From positions 1,550,001 to 1,614,000 of the forward strand of contig NZ_AP025510.1 in NCBI RefSeq assembly GCF_024347635.1: DNA of 64,000 bases. The letters are read 5' to 3'. Shown one piece after another: positions 17,469 through 27,098 of this stretch. Under the pieces are notes generated by a model. It saw only the letters and a list, made by a program, of their open reading frames with translations, made no database searches and was not told the DNA's origin. The number at the start of each line of letters is the position of its first letter. The first letter of the stretch is position 1. The translations under genes were made by a program, and so were the position numbers. The DNA comes from Vibrio tasmaniensis (lineage in GTDB: Bacteria; Pseudomonadota; Gammaproteobacteria; Enterobacterales; Vibrionaceae).

Positions 17469-17750
17469 ATGAATTTAGATAAAGCTAAAAAACGCATCGC
17501 AAAGAAGGTTAAAAAAGGCGACAACGGATACCCAAAAATCACGCTAGCGTATTACGGAACGACCAAAGATCTCGCAACGGAAGTTGCGGTTCAATTTATG
17601 TTGGGTGAGAGCGATGGTGTTCAAGAGGAGCGTTTCTCTTGCGAAACAGAAATTCGAGATAATGAGCTAATCCAAACAACGTTACTCAAGATAATCGAGA
17701 GAGCGAATGTTAACTCAGTGATTGAAGTTGAAGGCGTGACGGTTCTTTAG
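17469..17750 (+). CDS. Small hypothetical protein
   Basis: The 93 residues from the ATG at 17469 follow AAAGGAAG. It is basic at the start (KAKKRIAKKVKKGDNGYPK), then has an alpha/beta-like acidic body ending in VIEVEGVTVL. No family recognised. The in-frame upstream start at 17442 lacks a ribosome binding site. Confidence 0.6.
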   Translation: MNLDKAKKRIAKKVKKGDNGYPKITLAYYGTTKDLATEVAVQFMLGESDGVQEERFSCETEIRDNELIQTTLLKIIERANVNSVIEVEGVTVL

Positions 17751-17839
17751 TTTTGAATATCTAACTTTGACTCTGAGTCTCTGTTTTAAGGCAATTCTTA
17801 TTTCTGTTAGCTTGATTAGTAAATCGGTAAAGGTAAGTT

Positions 17840-18172
17840 GTGATTGAATTTAAAACGATCGGTCTTTTTGTACTTACGGCGGTCGCCGAGATTGTAGGGT
17901 GTTATCTACCTTATCTTTGGTTGAGAGAAGACAAGAGCATTTGGTTATTGATTCCTGCTGCGATAAGCCTCGCATTGTTTGCTTGGTTATTGACGCTTCA
18001 TCCTACCGCGACAGGGCGTGTTTATGCGGCCTATGGCGGTGTGTATATTTCTGTTGCCCTGATATGGCTGTGGCTTGTTGATGGCGAAAAGCCGACAACG
18101 TGGGATCTGGTCGGTGGATCAGTAGCACTACTCGGTATGGCGATTATTATGTTTGGCCCCCGAAACGCGTAA
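17840..18172 (+). CDS. ynfA: YnfA family (UPF0060) small membrane protein
   Basis: The 110 residues from a GTG with AAAGGTAAG upstream carry four membrane helices and the family landmarks [13 protein letters not shown] and [18 protein letters not shown]. YnfA resembles small multidrug resistance exporters; a transport role is known only in outline. It is followed by a strong terminator, closing the accessory region. Confidence 0.9.
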   Translation: MIEFKTIGLFVLTAVAEIVGCYLPYLWLREDKSIWLLIPAAISLALFAWLLTLHPTATGRVYAAYGGVYISVALIWLWLVDGEKPTTWDLVGGSVALLGMAIIMFGPRNA

Positions 18173-18181
18173 CGAATTCAT

Positions 18182-18215
18182 AAAAATACCGCCGTAATCA
18201 ACGGCGGTATTTTTT
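18182..18215. terminator. Bidirectional terminator, ynfA / efflux operon
   Basis: AAAAATACCGCCG pairs with CGGCGGTATTTTTT across a 7-nt loop. It sits between convergent ynfA and the outer-membrane efflux gene. Confidence 0.9.
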
Positions 18216-18272
18216 ATTATGCTTATTACCTCATTCAGCACAGAACAAAACAAACAACAGAAAGCAGCAAGC

Positions 18273-19781
18273 CTAGTTAACGTGGGCTAATTCTACACTC
18301 TGCGTTTCATTAGCGACTTTCCAATCGCCACCTAACGCTTTATACACCGCAATCGTGGTATTGGCGGTTTGAAGCTTGGCGGCTACTTGTCGATCTTGCA
18401 TCGCTTTTTGTTGTCTTTGTGCGTCTAGCACCGACAAGTAATCGACTAGGCCTGCTTTATAGAGCGACTTGGCTTTGCTTACAGCGTTATCGACGGCGAG
18501 GGTGGCTTCATCGATACGCTTTTGGTTTTCTTGGCTACGACCATAGGCAAACAAGCTTGAATCGACTTCTGCAAAGGCGCTATCTACTGAATGTTGGTAA
18601 TTAAGCGCTGCAGAACGAAACCTTGCTTCGTTCATTTCCACCATGGCTTCGCCGCGTCCGCCATCGAACACATTCCAACTGATACCGGCAGATGCCGCCC
18701 ACCCGAATGAGTCACTGCTGAACAGATCATCAAAACTTCCTGCCGTCACACCTGGCGTACCCGTTAGGAAGAACTTTGGATAGCGATTGGCAATGCTTGC
18801 ACCAAGTTCCTCGTTAATGGCTGCCATTTCTCGCTCTGCAATTCGGATGTCTGGGCGTTGTTCTAACAAGTCAGAAGGTAAGCCTGTCGGAATCACATCG
18901 TTCATTCTCGGAAGGGTGAATTCACCGACTAAACGTTGGTTTACGCTCGTGAGTGATTCACCTAACAGCACCGCCATACGTTGTTTGTGGACTTGTTCTG
19001 CTATTTCGAGTTGAGGAACAATGGATTCAGTCGCGGCAAGCATGGCTTTGGCTTGAGCAAGATCTAACTCTGAGCCATAACCACTTCGAACCACTTTGGT
19101 GACCAATTCCAAGGTTTGCTTTTGGTCGGCAATGTTCTCTAGTGCGATCGCTTTTCGCTCTTGAGCACCACGATATTGCAGGTAGTTGTGAATGACATCG
19201 GCAGTAATCAAGGTGTTCAAACCCGATTGGAATATCTCGGCTTGTTCAACTCGAATCGTCGCCGCGTTGGATTGCTTATCGATACGTCCAAACAAATCCA
19301 TTTCCCATGCGATGCTTGCACCTAAGAATCCACCATCGTGTTGGGCTTCCAATAACGACATGCCCGTTGCTGACTCAACCGCATCAGACGCGCCAAATAC
19401 AGGGCCAAGTAGGGAGTCGTTCTCACTCAACTGATAGTTGTAGTAACCACCGCCGACATTCACTGTAGGCACTTTGAAAGATTCAACAACACTCTTGTAC
19501 GAGTTCGCCATGCTGATTCGTTCAGCCGCCAGTTTAAGTGGGATGTTCTGGCTTTGAACATCGGCTACTAAGTGATTGAGCGTAGGATCATTGAACTGTG
19601 TCCACCAATGGTTGTGCTCTTCATTTTGGCTCACGCCGCTTTGGTTCACATCACCTTGGCTATATAAGAAGGTCTCAGCCATGGTCGTTTGTGGTTGTTC
19701 GTAATCGGGGCCAACCGCACAACCTGTCAGCAACAAGGCGAGGGCAATAGGAGCCACTTTAAACTTCGTTAATGGATACAT
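18273..19781 (-). CDS. Outer-membrane efflux lipoprotein (OprM/NodT type)
   Basis: The 502 residues carry a lipoprotein signal (LALLLTGCAVGPDYEQP). Two outer-membrane-efflux repeats follow (about 60-250 and 275-480), with the conserved LLEQRPDIRIAEREM and GISWNVFDGGRGEA of NodT-type channels. It forms the trimeric outer-membrane duct of the tripartite pump encoded just upstream. Its start is 2 bp after the RND permease stop. Confidence 0.92.
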   Translation of the reverse strand: MYPLTKFKVAPIALALLLTGCAVGPDYEQPQTTMAETFLYSQGDVNQSGVSQNEEHNHWWTQFNDPTLNHLVADVQSQNIPLKLAAERISMANSYKSVVESFKVPTVNVGGGYYNYQLSENDSLLGPVFGASDAVESATGMSLLEAQHDGGFLGASIAWEMDLFGRIDKQSNAATIRVEQAEIFQSGLNTLITADVIHNYLQYRGAQERKAIALENIADQKQTLELVTKVVRSGYGSELDLAQAKAMLAATESIVPQLEIAEQVHKQRMAVLLGESLTSVNQRLVGEFTLPRMNDVIPTGLPSDLLEQRPDIRIAEREMAAINEELGASIANRYPKFFLTGTPGVTAGSFDDLFSSDSFGWAASAGISWNVFDGGRGEAMVEMNEARFRSAALNYQHSVDSAFAEVDSSLFAYGRSQENQKRIDEATLAVDNAVSKAKSLYKAGLVDYLSVLDAQRQQKAMQDRQVAAKLQTANTTIAVYKALGGDWKVANETQSVELAHVN

Positions 19782-19783
19782 GT

Positions 19784-22700
19784 TTAGTGCTCCTTGTTGA
19801 ATGAGGTTGGAGTGCCGCTGTTTGTAGTCTGAGGTGCTGCATCAAGCACGATCACGGCGTCTTTGATGGCTTCTGATACCGTCTTCTTTTCTTCGGTTCG
19901 ATAGAAAAGCTTGTAGAGCGCAGGCATTACAAACAAAGACAATACCGTTGCTGCAGCCAAGCCACCGATAATGGTTGCCGCCATTTGGTCAAACAGTAGG
20001 TCACTTAGCAGCGGGATCATGCCTAGTGCTGTGGTGAGTGCGCCCATTGAGATCGCCATAGTACGGTTAACGGTTGCTTCTTTGATAGCATCAGATAGTG
20101 AGCGACCGTTTTTACGTTCAAGTTCAATTTGGTCCATCAATACAATACCGTTCTTGATGATCATACCGGTCAAGGTTACCGCGCCAATCAGCGCCATGAA
20201 GCCGAACGGTTTATCCAGCAGTAACAAGCTGAATGTTGCACCCGTTGCCGCAAGCGGTAGGGTGGTGAAGATAATCACTGGCTGTTTGAAGCCGTTAAAC
20301 ATCGCAACCAGGATAATTACCATTAACAACATTGCTTTAGGTAGCTGCTTAAGAATATCGCTGACGGCTTTGTGCTCGTCGTAATATTCGCCACCCCATT
20401 CCAAGTGGTAACCGTGTGGAAGGTAGATCGATTCAATTTGCTCTTTAACGGAGTTTCTTACTGCTGCCGGTGTGGTGTACCGACCAACGCCAGCTTGTGC
20501 AGTGATGGTTTTCACTCGGTCACGACGCCAGATCATGGTCTCTTCACTGGTAAGCTCAAATCCATCGATGACTTGACCAAGTGGAACGCTGTGGATGCCC
20601 AACAAAGAGCGAACCGGCAAAGTTTCTAGCGATTGAATAGAGCTTTCTGTACCTCGCAGTTGAATTGTCACCAGTTCGTCGTTTAAGTTCATACGACCCA
20701 GCGGCATGCCTTCTGATACGCGTTTCATCGCGAATGCAATATCTGCACGGTTAATGCCTGCAAGGCGCATCTTGTCTTGGTTGATGACCGGTTCTAACAC
20801 TTTGCTCTTTTGACGCCAGTCGTCACGAACGTACTTGGTGTCTGGGTGTTGAGCAAAGATAGCTTTCGCTTGCTCTGCTAATCCGTGAAGCACCTCGACA
20901 TCTGGGCCGGAGAAACGCGCTTCAACACTGAATTTATCCGCCGTCGCCAATTTTAAGCTTATAAAGCGAGGGTCTGCATTTGGAAACTCTTCCATTAACC
21001 ATTTATCACCACGTGCAATCAACGGGCTGAGTGACGGGAAATCGGTCGCGTTAATTAATATCTGACCGTAAGCCGGGTCAAACGGTTCTGGCTCAATGGT
21101 TACTGAGAAACGTGGAGCGCCGGCGCCAACATACGTTGAAATACTGTCGACTTCTGGCTGCTCTAACAACCATTGCTCGATGCGTTTAATATCCTCTGAG
21201 GTTTGTTCAACCTTGGCTCCATTTGGTAGCCAGTAATCTAGGAACAGAATAGGTCTGTCGGCTTGTGGAATAAAGTTGACGGCAATGTTTGGGATAGCCA
21301 GTGCCGTCACTAAAATCAGCGGAATAAGCCCCGTAAGTGCTTTAAGTGGGTTATCTACTGTCCAGTTTACGCTTTTACGGTATAAGCTCACTTTGGTGTC
21401 GTCAGCTTGCTTAGTTGGCTTGATAAAGAACCAACACATCAAGGCTGTGAACGTCATTGCGACTAGCCATGACAGTAATAGTGAAGAGGCGATGATAAGG
21501 AATACTGAGCTAGCGAACTCAGCAGCATCCGTTTTTGAAAAGATAACAGGGCTTGCACCCATGATAGCGATAACTGTCGCGCCAAAGAGTGGTGTTGCTG
21601 TCTCTTTAACAGAGTCAATAGCGGCTTTAGTTCGGTCGATGCCTTTGTTTATTTTCACAATCATCATATCGGTGATGACAATGGCGTTATCCACCAACAT
21701 GCCAAGCGCAAGAATGAACGTTCCTAGTGAAACTCGGTGTAAATCAATCGAAGTCATGTTCATGTAGATAAGGGTCAGCAAGATAGTCAGCAGCAAGCTT
21801 GAGCCGACAATAGTTGCGCTTTTTAACCCCATGAATATGGACAGGACAATGAATACAATCGCGACACTCTCTAGCAAGTTGCTTACGAAGTTGTCGATTG
21901 ATTTTTGAACTTCTTCCGGCTGGTTAGCTACCGTTGCGATGTCAACGCCCAATGGCAAAGTCGCTTGAAAATCGCTGACGATTTGATTGATTTCATCACC
22001 AAGTGATACCACGTTAACGCCGGTGACTGGGCTCATCGCTAATGTGACTGCAGGTACACCGTTGTAACGGTTCTCTGTCACCATTGGCTCTTGGTAGCCC
22101 ATTGTGACGTCTGCAATATCGCCTAAGCGGATTAAGCTGGTTCCTAATTCACTGACGCCACCTTTGATCATCAGGTTTTTGATGTCATCCAACGACGAAA
22201 ATTCACTCGACTGCTGAACTCGAATTCGCTCGCTACCTGCGGCAAATTTACCGGCATCAAATGTGGTGTTTTGGGTGTTTAGTTGGCTCCATACCTGTGC
22301 CATAGACAGGCCGTATTGTGCCAGTCTTTCATCTGGAATATCAATATGAACGACGCGAGGTTGAACACCGTGTAACTCGACTTTCTTAATCCCATCAACG
22401 GTTTTAATGCGTCGTTGTAACTCTTCTGCAAAGCGGCGAAGCTCAACTGGTGATGCAGCATCACTGTGTATTGAAAAAAGCATGCCATACACTTCAGAGA
22501 ACTCATCTTGTACGACACTTATCTGGGCAGTCGAGGGCAGTAATAGCTTCACGTCAGAAACTTTTCGGCGCAGTAAGTCCCACTCTTGTGGCAGTTGTTT
22601 TGAGTTTAATGACTCTTTCAAGTCAACAAATACCATCGACATACCGGGGCGAGAAAGTGAACGAAGTCGGTTTAATGACGCCATTTCTTGAAGCTTGGTC

Positions 22701-22906
22701 TCGACGGTGTCCGTTACTTGTTGTTCAACTTCTTCAGCAGAAGCGCCGGGATAGAGCGTTACTACGACGGCCGTTTTGATGGTAAAGCTTGGGTCTTCGA
22801 GCTTGCCAAGATCAAAGTAAGAAAATAGGCCTGCGATGACACTCAATGCAGTGAAAAACAGGATGAAGGTACGTTGTTTGATGGCGAAATCAGCTAGATT
22901 CATCAT
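19784..22906 (-). CDS. RND family efflux permease
   Basis: The 1040 residues from the ATG at 22906 (MMNLADFAIKQRTFI) follow the adaptor stop by 7 bp. It has a periplasmic loop after TM1, the block TM2-TM6 with LALGMLVDNAIVITDMM (the TM4 Asp of the proton relay), and the mirrored C-terminal half with GAVTLTGMIIKNGIVLMDQ. It is an inner-membrane proton/substrate antiporter. The sequence resembles the AcrB-like branch with short adaptor partners rather than a metal exporter. A longer reading frame to 22975 overlaps the adaptor gene and is not favoured. Confidence 0.92.
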   Translation of the reverse strand: MMNLADFAIKQRTFILFFTALSVIAGLFSYFDLGKLEDPSFTIKTAVVVTLYPGASAEEVEQQVTDTVETKLQEMASLNRLRSLSRPGMSMVFVDLKESLNSKQLPQEWDLLRRKVSDVKLLLPSTAQISVVQDEFSEVYGMLFSIHSDAASPVELRRFAEELQRRIKTVDGIKKVELHGVQPRVVHIDIPDERLAQYGLSMAQVWSQLNTQNTTFDAGKFAAGSERIRVQQSSEFSSLDDIKNLMIKGGVSELGTSLIRLGDIADVTMGYQEPMVTENRYNGVPAVTLAMSPVTGVNVVSLGDEINQIVSDFQATLPLGVDIATVANQPEEVQKSIDNFVSNLLESVAIVFIVLSIFMGLKSATIVGSSLLLTILLTLIYMNMTSIDLHRVSLGTFILALGMLVDNAIVITDMMIVKINKGIDRTKAAIDSVKETATPLFGATVIAIMGASPVIFSKTDAAEFASSVFLIIASSLLLSWLVAMTFTALMCWFFIKPTKQADDTKVSLYRKSVNWTVDNPLKALTGLIPLILVTALAIPNIAVNFIPQADRPILFLDYWLPNGAKVEQTSEDIKRIEQWLLEQPEVDSISTYVGAGAPRFSVTIEPEPFDPAYGQILINATDFPSLSPLIARGDKWLMEEFPNADPRFISLKLATADKFSVEARFSGPDVEVLHGLAEQAKAIFAQHPDTKYVRDDWRQKSKVLEPVINQDKMRLAGINRADIAFAMKRVSEGMPLGRMNLNDELVTIQLRGTESSIQSLETLPVRSLLGIHSVPLGQVIDGFELTSEETMIWRRDRVKTITAQAGVGRYTTPAAVRNSVKEQIESIYLPHGYHLEWGGEYYDEHKAVSDILKQLPKAMLLMVIILVAMFNGFKQPVIIFTTLPLAATGATFSLLLLDKPFGFMALIGAVTLTGMIIKNGIVLMDQIELERKNGRSLSDAIKEATVNRTMAISMGALTTALGMIPLLSDLLFDQMAATIIGGLAAATVLSLFVMPALYKLFYRTEEKKTVSEAIKDAVIVLDAAPQTTNSGTPTSFNKEH

Positions 22907-22913
22907 GATTGAC

Positions 22914-24047
22914 CTACAGACTCTTAACTTGAATATCGGAGAAGTGTTGGCCTTCCATGACGTACTGAGCACCACTCACCACGACGAAATCGCCATCGTT
23001 GAGTGTTGATTCAACACATACGGTATTTTGGGACATCGAAACCACGTCAACAGTCACGCCATGAGCTTGTTCGTTCTTAACCGTGAACACTTGCTCAATA
23101 CCTGTTTGATTCACCAGCGCGGAATATGGCAAGCAATGATTGTTACTGACTTCGCCAAGTTCAGTCGTCAGTGTGACCGCTTTACCCGGTAATACCGATT
23201 TATCGATTGTGTCTACATGGAAGGTAACTGAGTAGGTTTGTTTGATAGGGTGAGGTGACGTGGCAATTTCGGCCGCGTAACCCGTCAATTTAGTCTCTGA
23301 ACCATACCATCTAATAACTGACGTTTGATTCGGTTTGAATTGATGGATCAAGTTTTCTGGTACTTGGATTTTAACTTCAAGCTGATTGGGATTGTGAATC
23401 GTGAACACCGAGATGCCCGGCAGTACTTGTTCGTACTGGTCGAAATTTGATGCAGCAACCACACCATCGAAAGGGGCGAGCAATTGGGTATAACGAATCG
23501 AATCTTGCGCACGGCGTATATTCTGTTCTACGACTTTAACTGCCGCTTCACTTCTCTCGTAACCGCTGATTGCACGGTCTAGATTTACGTCGGCAATCGC
23601 GTTGTCGGCAATGGCTTGTTTTACTCGGACAAGCTCGGATGTCGCTAATTTGTGTGCAGATTTCGCTTCAAGAGCTCGTGCTTGTAACTCTTCTAGTGCG
23701 ACTTGATAATCATGAGGGTCTAACTGCGCGAGAGGTTGACCTTTCTTGACGGAATCACCAACCGAAACCATCATATTTTTAATGGTGCCAGGCACACGAA
23801 ACGCGACGCCAGCCGTTTCTGATGATTGCAATTTACCCGTGAAGGATTTTTCAATCTGATGAGAAAGAGGCTCAAGTTGGATCACTTGAATCGGTCGCGT
23901 TTGTTTTTGAGGCGCTGTCGCCTCTGAGGTATTACAACCAAACAGGGCGGTTAGGCTTAGTGCAATGACTGTATATTTGAAAATAGGCGTCTGTTGAAAT
24001 ATCGACGAACGCTGAAAAATAGATGAATGTTGAGATATAGGCTTCAT
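22914..24047 (-). CDS. RND periplasmic adaptor lipoprotein
   Basis: The 377 residues follow AGGAG with good spacing. An unusual N-terminus repeats SSIFQ/RSSIFQ/TPIF before a lipobox (LTALFGCNTS). The membrane-fusion fold follows: GTIKNMMVSVGDSVKKGQPLAQLDPHDY, an alpha-hairpin with ARALEAKSAHKLATSELVRVK, then the lipoyl return strand LLAPFDGVVAASNFD. It bridges the permease and the outer-membrane channel. First structural gene after the LysR regulator, 99 bp away. Confidence 0.92.
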   Translation of the reverse strand: MKPISQHSSIFQRSSIFQQTPIFKYTVIALSLTALFGCNTSEATAPQKQTRPIQVIQLEPLSHQIEKSFTGKLQSSETAGVAFRVPGTIKNMMVSVGDSVKKGQPLAQLDPHDYQVALEELQARALEAKSAHKLATSELVRVKQAIADNAIADVNLDRAISGYERSEAAVKVVEQNIRRAQDSIRYTQLLAPFDGVVAASNFDQYEQVLPGISVFTIHNPNQLEVKIQVPENLIHQFKPNQTSVIRWYGSETKLTGYAAEIATSPHPIKQTYSVTFHVDTIDKSVLPGKAVTLTTELGEVSNNHCLPYSALVNQTGIEQVFTVKNEQAHGVTVDVVSMSQNTVCVESTLNDGDFVVVSGAQYVMEGQHFSDIQVKSL

Positions 24048-24146
24048 GGATTACTCCTGTCAATTTATGGAGTAATTCTATCTTTCAGTCTTGTTTAGAT
24101 AATCTAGTCTACACGTGAAACACTGTCACATTATTCGTTACAATAA

Positions 24147-25025
24147 CTATAATTTTGGAAGTTCTTGTAATAAAAAATCAATCAAAAGCTGCGCTGAATG
24201 GCTTAATGCTTTACGTTGAGGGTAGAGCAGCCATGCTTCTTCTTTTTGAAGATCCTCGTCGGGGAACAGGTTAATCAAGGAACCGTCTTTGAGTTGCTGT
24301 CGTACCAATAGTTCTGGTAACAACGCGATGCCTCGATGTCGAATTACGCCGCCTTTCACGAAGCCAATGCTGTCGCTCACAACCGAAGGTTCAACTTTGA
24401 TGGTGTGATCTTTGATGTCCCATTGTTTATCGATGTCGCCACTTGGCCACCTAAAGCAAACAAATGGGTAATTGGTGAGTTCTCTTAGGTTTGAGGGCGT
24501 ACCTTGTTTCTTTAGAAATTCAGGGCTCGCGACAAAAATACGTTGTAGAACCATCACTTTACGGGCAACCACGTTAGCGTCACTCAACGTACCACCATGC
24601 ATCGCGAGGTCTAACCCTTGACGGTACATGTCGACAAAGCCATTGCTAATATTGCGAATATCGAGCTCAACCTTAGGGTACATATCTTGGAATTTAAACA
24701 GAGTCGACTGCATGATGTCGCTGGTTTCAGGCAATAGACCAATCTTAATTTGCCCGTGTGCAACTTCTGAAAGGTTGGAAGCGACATAGTTCGCTTTGTC
24801 GAGCGCACTTAATGCATTGAGTAGTTCTTTGTAATACAACTCGCCAGATTTGGTTAAGGAGAGGCTTCGTGTGGTTCTAAAGAACAGTTGAATGCCGAGA
24901 GACTTCTCAAGGTCATTAATTCTACGGCTAACATTAGCACGGGGAAGGTCAAGTGCGTTGGCGGCGGCAGTAAAACTACCCAGCTCGACGACAGTGGTAA
25001 ATAACTTAAGATCTTCGATTTTCAT
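24147..25025 (-). CDS. LysR family transcriptional regulator
   Basis: The 292 residues include an N-terminal winged helix-turn-helix (FTTVVELGSFTAAANALDLPRANVSRRINDLEKSLG). The substrate-binding domain contains GQIKIGLLPETSD and, at the end, RHRGIALLPELLVRQQL. It lies directly upstream of the efflux operon in the same direction, so it probably controls the pump; the inducer is unknown. Confidence 0.9.
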   Translation of the reverse strand: MKIEDLKLFTTVVELGSFTAAANALDLPRANVSRRINDLEKSLGIQLFFRTTRSLSLTKSGELYYKELLNALSALDKANYVASNLSEVAHGQIKIGLLPETSDIMQSTLFKFQDMYPKVELDIRNISNGFVDMYRQGLDLAMHGGTLSDANVVARKVMVLQRIFVASPEFLKKQGTPSNLRELTNYPFVCFRWPSGDIDKQWDIKDHTIKVEPSVVSDSIGFVKGGVIRHRGIALLPELLVRQQLKDGSLINLFPDEDLQKEEAWLLYPQRKALSHSAQLLIDFLLQELPKL

Positions 25026-25125
25026 AACAACGGCATTTAATCGTTTTTAGAACAGTATGCTGGCATCGTATACCAATTGGATTTTAAAATCGAAGCGTTC
25101 TTGATTTTGGCTTTTTTTGAGGCAG

Positions 25126-25163
25126 CAAAAAGCCAGCTGATAAATCATTATCAAAGCTGGCTT
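25126..25163 (-). terminator. Terminator after sypR
   Basis: On the minus strand AAAGCCAGC pairs with GCTGGCTTTTT and ends in a T-run, 79 bp after the sypR stop. It closes the syp locus. Confidence 0.85.
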
Positions 25164-25241
25164 TGTGTTCACATTAGGCAGACTGCTCTATTTTTGACGT
25201 TGGACTTAGCAGCTTGTTCTCTCACCTTAGACCATACTGGC

Positions 25242-25901
25242 TTAGCGACCTCGGCCATCGACCATTACGATGATTGTTTTAGAAATGATGGCAAGATCAG
25301 CAGCAATCCAAGACTTAACAGAACATAGACTTAATGCGTAACTGTGGTCGAAGCCGACTTTACGACGTACATCATCAATACAGGTATCATAGCCTTGATT
25401 CACTTGTGCAAGCCCCGTAATACCAGGCATTACGCCGTAGGTACGGTCAGCAAAGTAAGGGATTTCGTTCTCTAATTTGGTGTAAAAAGTAGGGCGTTCA
25501 GGGCGTGGGCCAATTAGAGACATTTCACCTTTCAATACATTGAACAGCTGTGGGAGCTCATCAAGACGTGTCTTTCTCAAAAAGCGGCCAACGGGTGTGA
25601 TTCGTGGATCATTCGCTGTAGCCCAAACTGCGCCAGAACGCGTTTCTGCATCTTCGTACATGCTACGGAACTTCATGATCTCAAAGATTGCCATTTTCTC
25701 CGGCGTAGATTTACCGACACGCAATTGGCGGTAGAAAATAGGGCCTCGAGATGTAAGTGCAATCGCCATCGCAATCAACGGAAATATTGGCGCTAACAAA
25801 ACCAAGACAATCAATGAGCTAACGAAATCGAAAGTACGTTTGGCACGTGAAATCTTGTATTGGTATAGGTTTTGGGTAGATAGCTGTTCAATGTTCATCA
25901 T
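25242..25901 (-). CDS. sypR: Priming sugar transferase SypR
   Basis: The 219 residues have one N-terminal membrane hairpin (FDFVSSLIVLVLLAPIFPLIA). The catalytic domain of the bacterial sugar transferase family follows: KFRSMYEDAETRSG, then FLRKTRLDELPQLFNVLKGEMS, LIGPRPERP and YGVMPGITGLAQVNQG. It transfers the first sugar phosphate to undecaprenyl phosphate, starting polysaccharide assembly at the inner membrane. This is the short WcaJ/WbaP C-terminal type. Ribosome site AAGGA. Last gene of the locus, as in V. fischeri. Confidence 0.85.
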   Translation of the reverse strand: MMNIEQLSTQNLYQYKISRAKRTFDFVSSLIVLVLLAPIFPLIAMAIALTSRGPIFYRQLRVGKSTPEKMAIFEIMKFRSMYEDAETRSGAVWATANDPRITPVGRFLRKTRLDELPQLFNVLKGEMSLIGPRPERPTFYTKLENEIPYFADRTYGVMPGITGLAQVNQGYDTCIDDVRRKVGFDHSYALSLCSVKSWIAADLAIISKTIIVMVDGRGR

Positions 25902-25910
25902 AATAAGTCC

Positions 25911-27098
25911 TTAATGATTTGCTCGTGTCCAAGGTGAGTTTTCTAGTCCGATTAGGTAACGAATGCCACCAATGAAATTGGCATAGTGTCCAACTATCAA
26001 ATAAGAGATTAATGAAATAGGTTTGTTTACTAAACGCTTTGGCAAGATACAGCCAAGTACGCCCGTGGTATAAACGGTAATTTGAGCCCATAACAGTGCT
26101 TCAAATACCAAGTAGTTGCTAAGTAAGATTGAGCACACTAAGCACACAATCATTAAATATGGAGTGAGTAGGCGAAGCCCTTTTCCTGAGAAGAACGCAA
26201 ATGCGATACCTCTGAACTTCGGGCTGAACAAGCCAAACAATCGAATCGCTTGTTGCATGTTACCTGCTGAAATACGAAGTCTTCTTTTAAAGTCGGTTTC
26301 CAAATTTGATTCTTCTAGCTCTAAAGCCACCATTTGGGTCTCGTATTCTGCGATGTAACCTTGTTTGACGATTTGCATCGGTAGAATGAAATCATCATTA
26401 ATAGTGTTGAGTGGCAGTAGTTCGAACAGGTGTGTTCTAAACAAGTAGAAAGCGCCATGAGAACCTAAGCTCGAACCTAATGAAGCCTCTGACTCTTTAA
26501 CCGCGGTTTGATACTGCCAATAGGTGTTTTCACCTTCGTTACCGGTTGGGCAAAGTTGGTACGTAGCGTTTACCACACCAACCTTGTCACTTTCAAAATG
26601 AGCTGCTGCAATAAGCAGTGAATCCAATGAAATAAGGGCTGACACATCACTTAGCGCCGTGATGTCACTGTTTATGCTCGTCACTTCTTCGTTGATAACC
26701 GCGACTTTACCTCGGTTTAATTGATGGTCATGTATCTCAAAATAAACATCACTGCACATCGCTTCTTGGATTGTCATTTGAGCAATTTCGACCGTGTCAT
26801 CAGTACAACCATCACAAGCGATAATGACTTGCAGTTTCTTTTTTGGGTAATCGAGTGAAGCAAGGTTACGAATTTTATCTGCGATCCACTGTTCTTCGTT
26901 AAAAGCAGGAACAAGCACGGTGATGCTCGGTAGTATGCAATCTTGTTGTTCATCTTTGTAACAACGATGGCTCTCTTCAATTTGACGCGCTGGATGGCTT
27001 TTCGCGTACCAACGCAGTAACAGTGGGTAGGCGGCGTGGTGATAGACAATCAGCGCACCACAGAATAAGCAAAGTCCTGCAAGTAACCAGTCGATCAT
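25911..27098 (-). CDS. sypQ: Membrane glycosyltransferase family 2, SypQ
   Basis: The 395 residues from the ATG at 27098 follow AAGGAG. The start forms an ATGA overlap with the sypP stop. It has an N-terminal membrane helix, then a GT-A domain with ITVLVPAFNEEQWI, IIACDGCTDDT and ALSDVSAL as the nucleotide-sugar/metal region, and FILPMQIVKQG. At least three C-terminal membrane helices follow. The layout is that of a processive or polyprenyl-linked GT2. A longer TTG start (27104) is less likely. Confidence 0.82.
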   Translation of the reverse strand: MIDWLLAGLCLFCGALIVYHHAAYPLLLRWYAKSHPARQIEESHRCYKDEQQDCILPSITVLVPAFNEEQWIADKIRNLASLDYPKKKLQVIIACDGCTDDTVEIAQMTIQEAMCSDVYFEIHDHQLNRGKVAVINEEVTSINSDITALSDVSALISLDSLLIAAAHFESDKVGVVNATYQLCPTGNEGENTYWQYQTAVKESEASLGSSLGSHGAFYLFRTHLFELLPLNTINDDFILPMQIVKQGYIAEYETQMVALELEESNLETDFKRRLRISAGNMQQAIRLFGLFSPKFRGIAFAFFSGKGLRLLTPYLMIVCLVCSILLSNYLVFEALLWAQITVYTTGVLGCILPKRLVNKPISLISYLIVGHYANFIGGIRYLIGLENSPWTRANH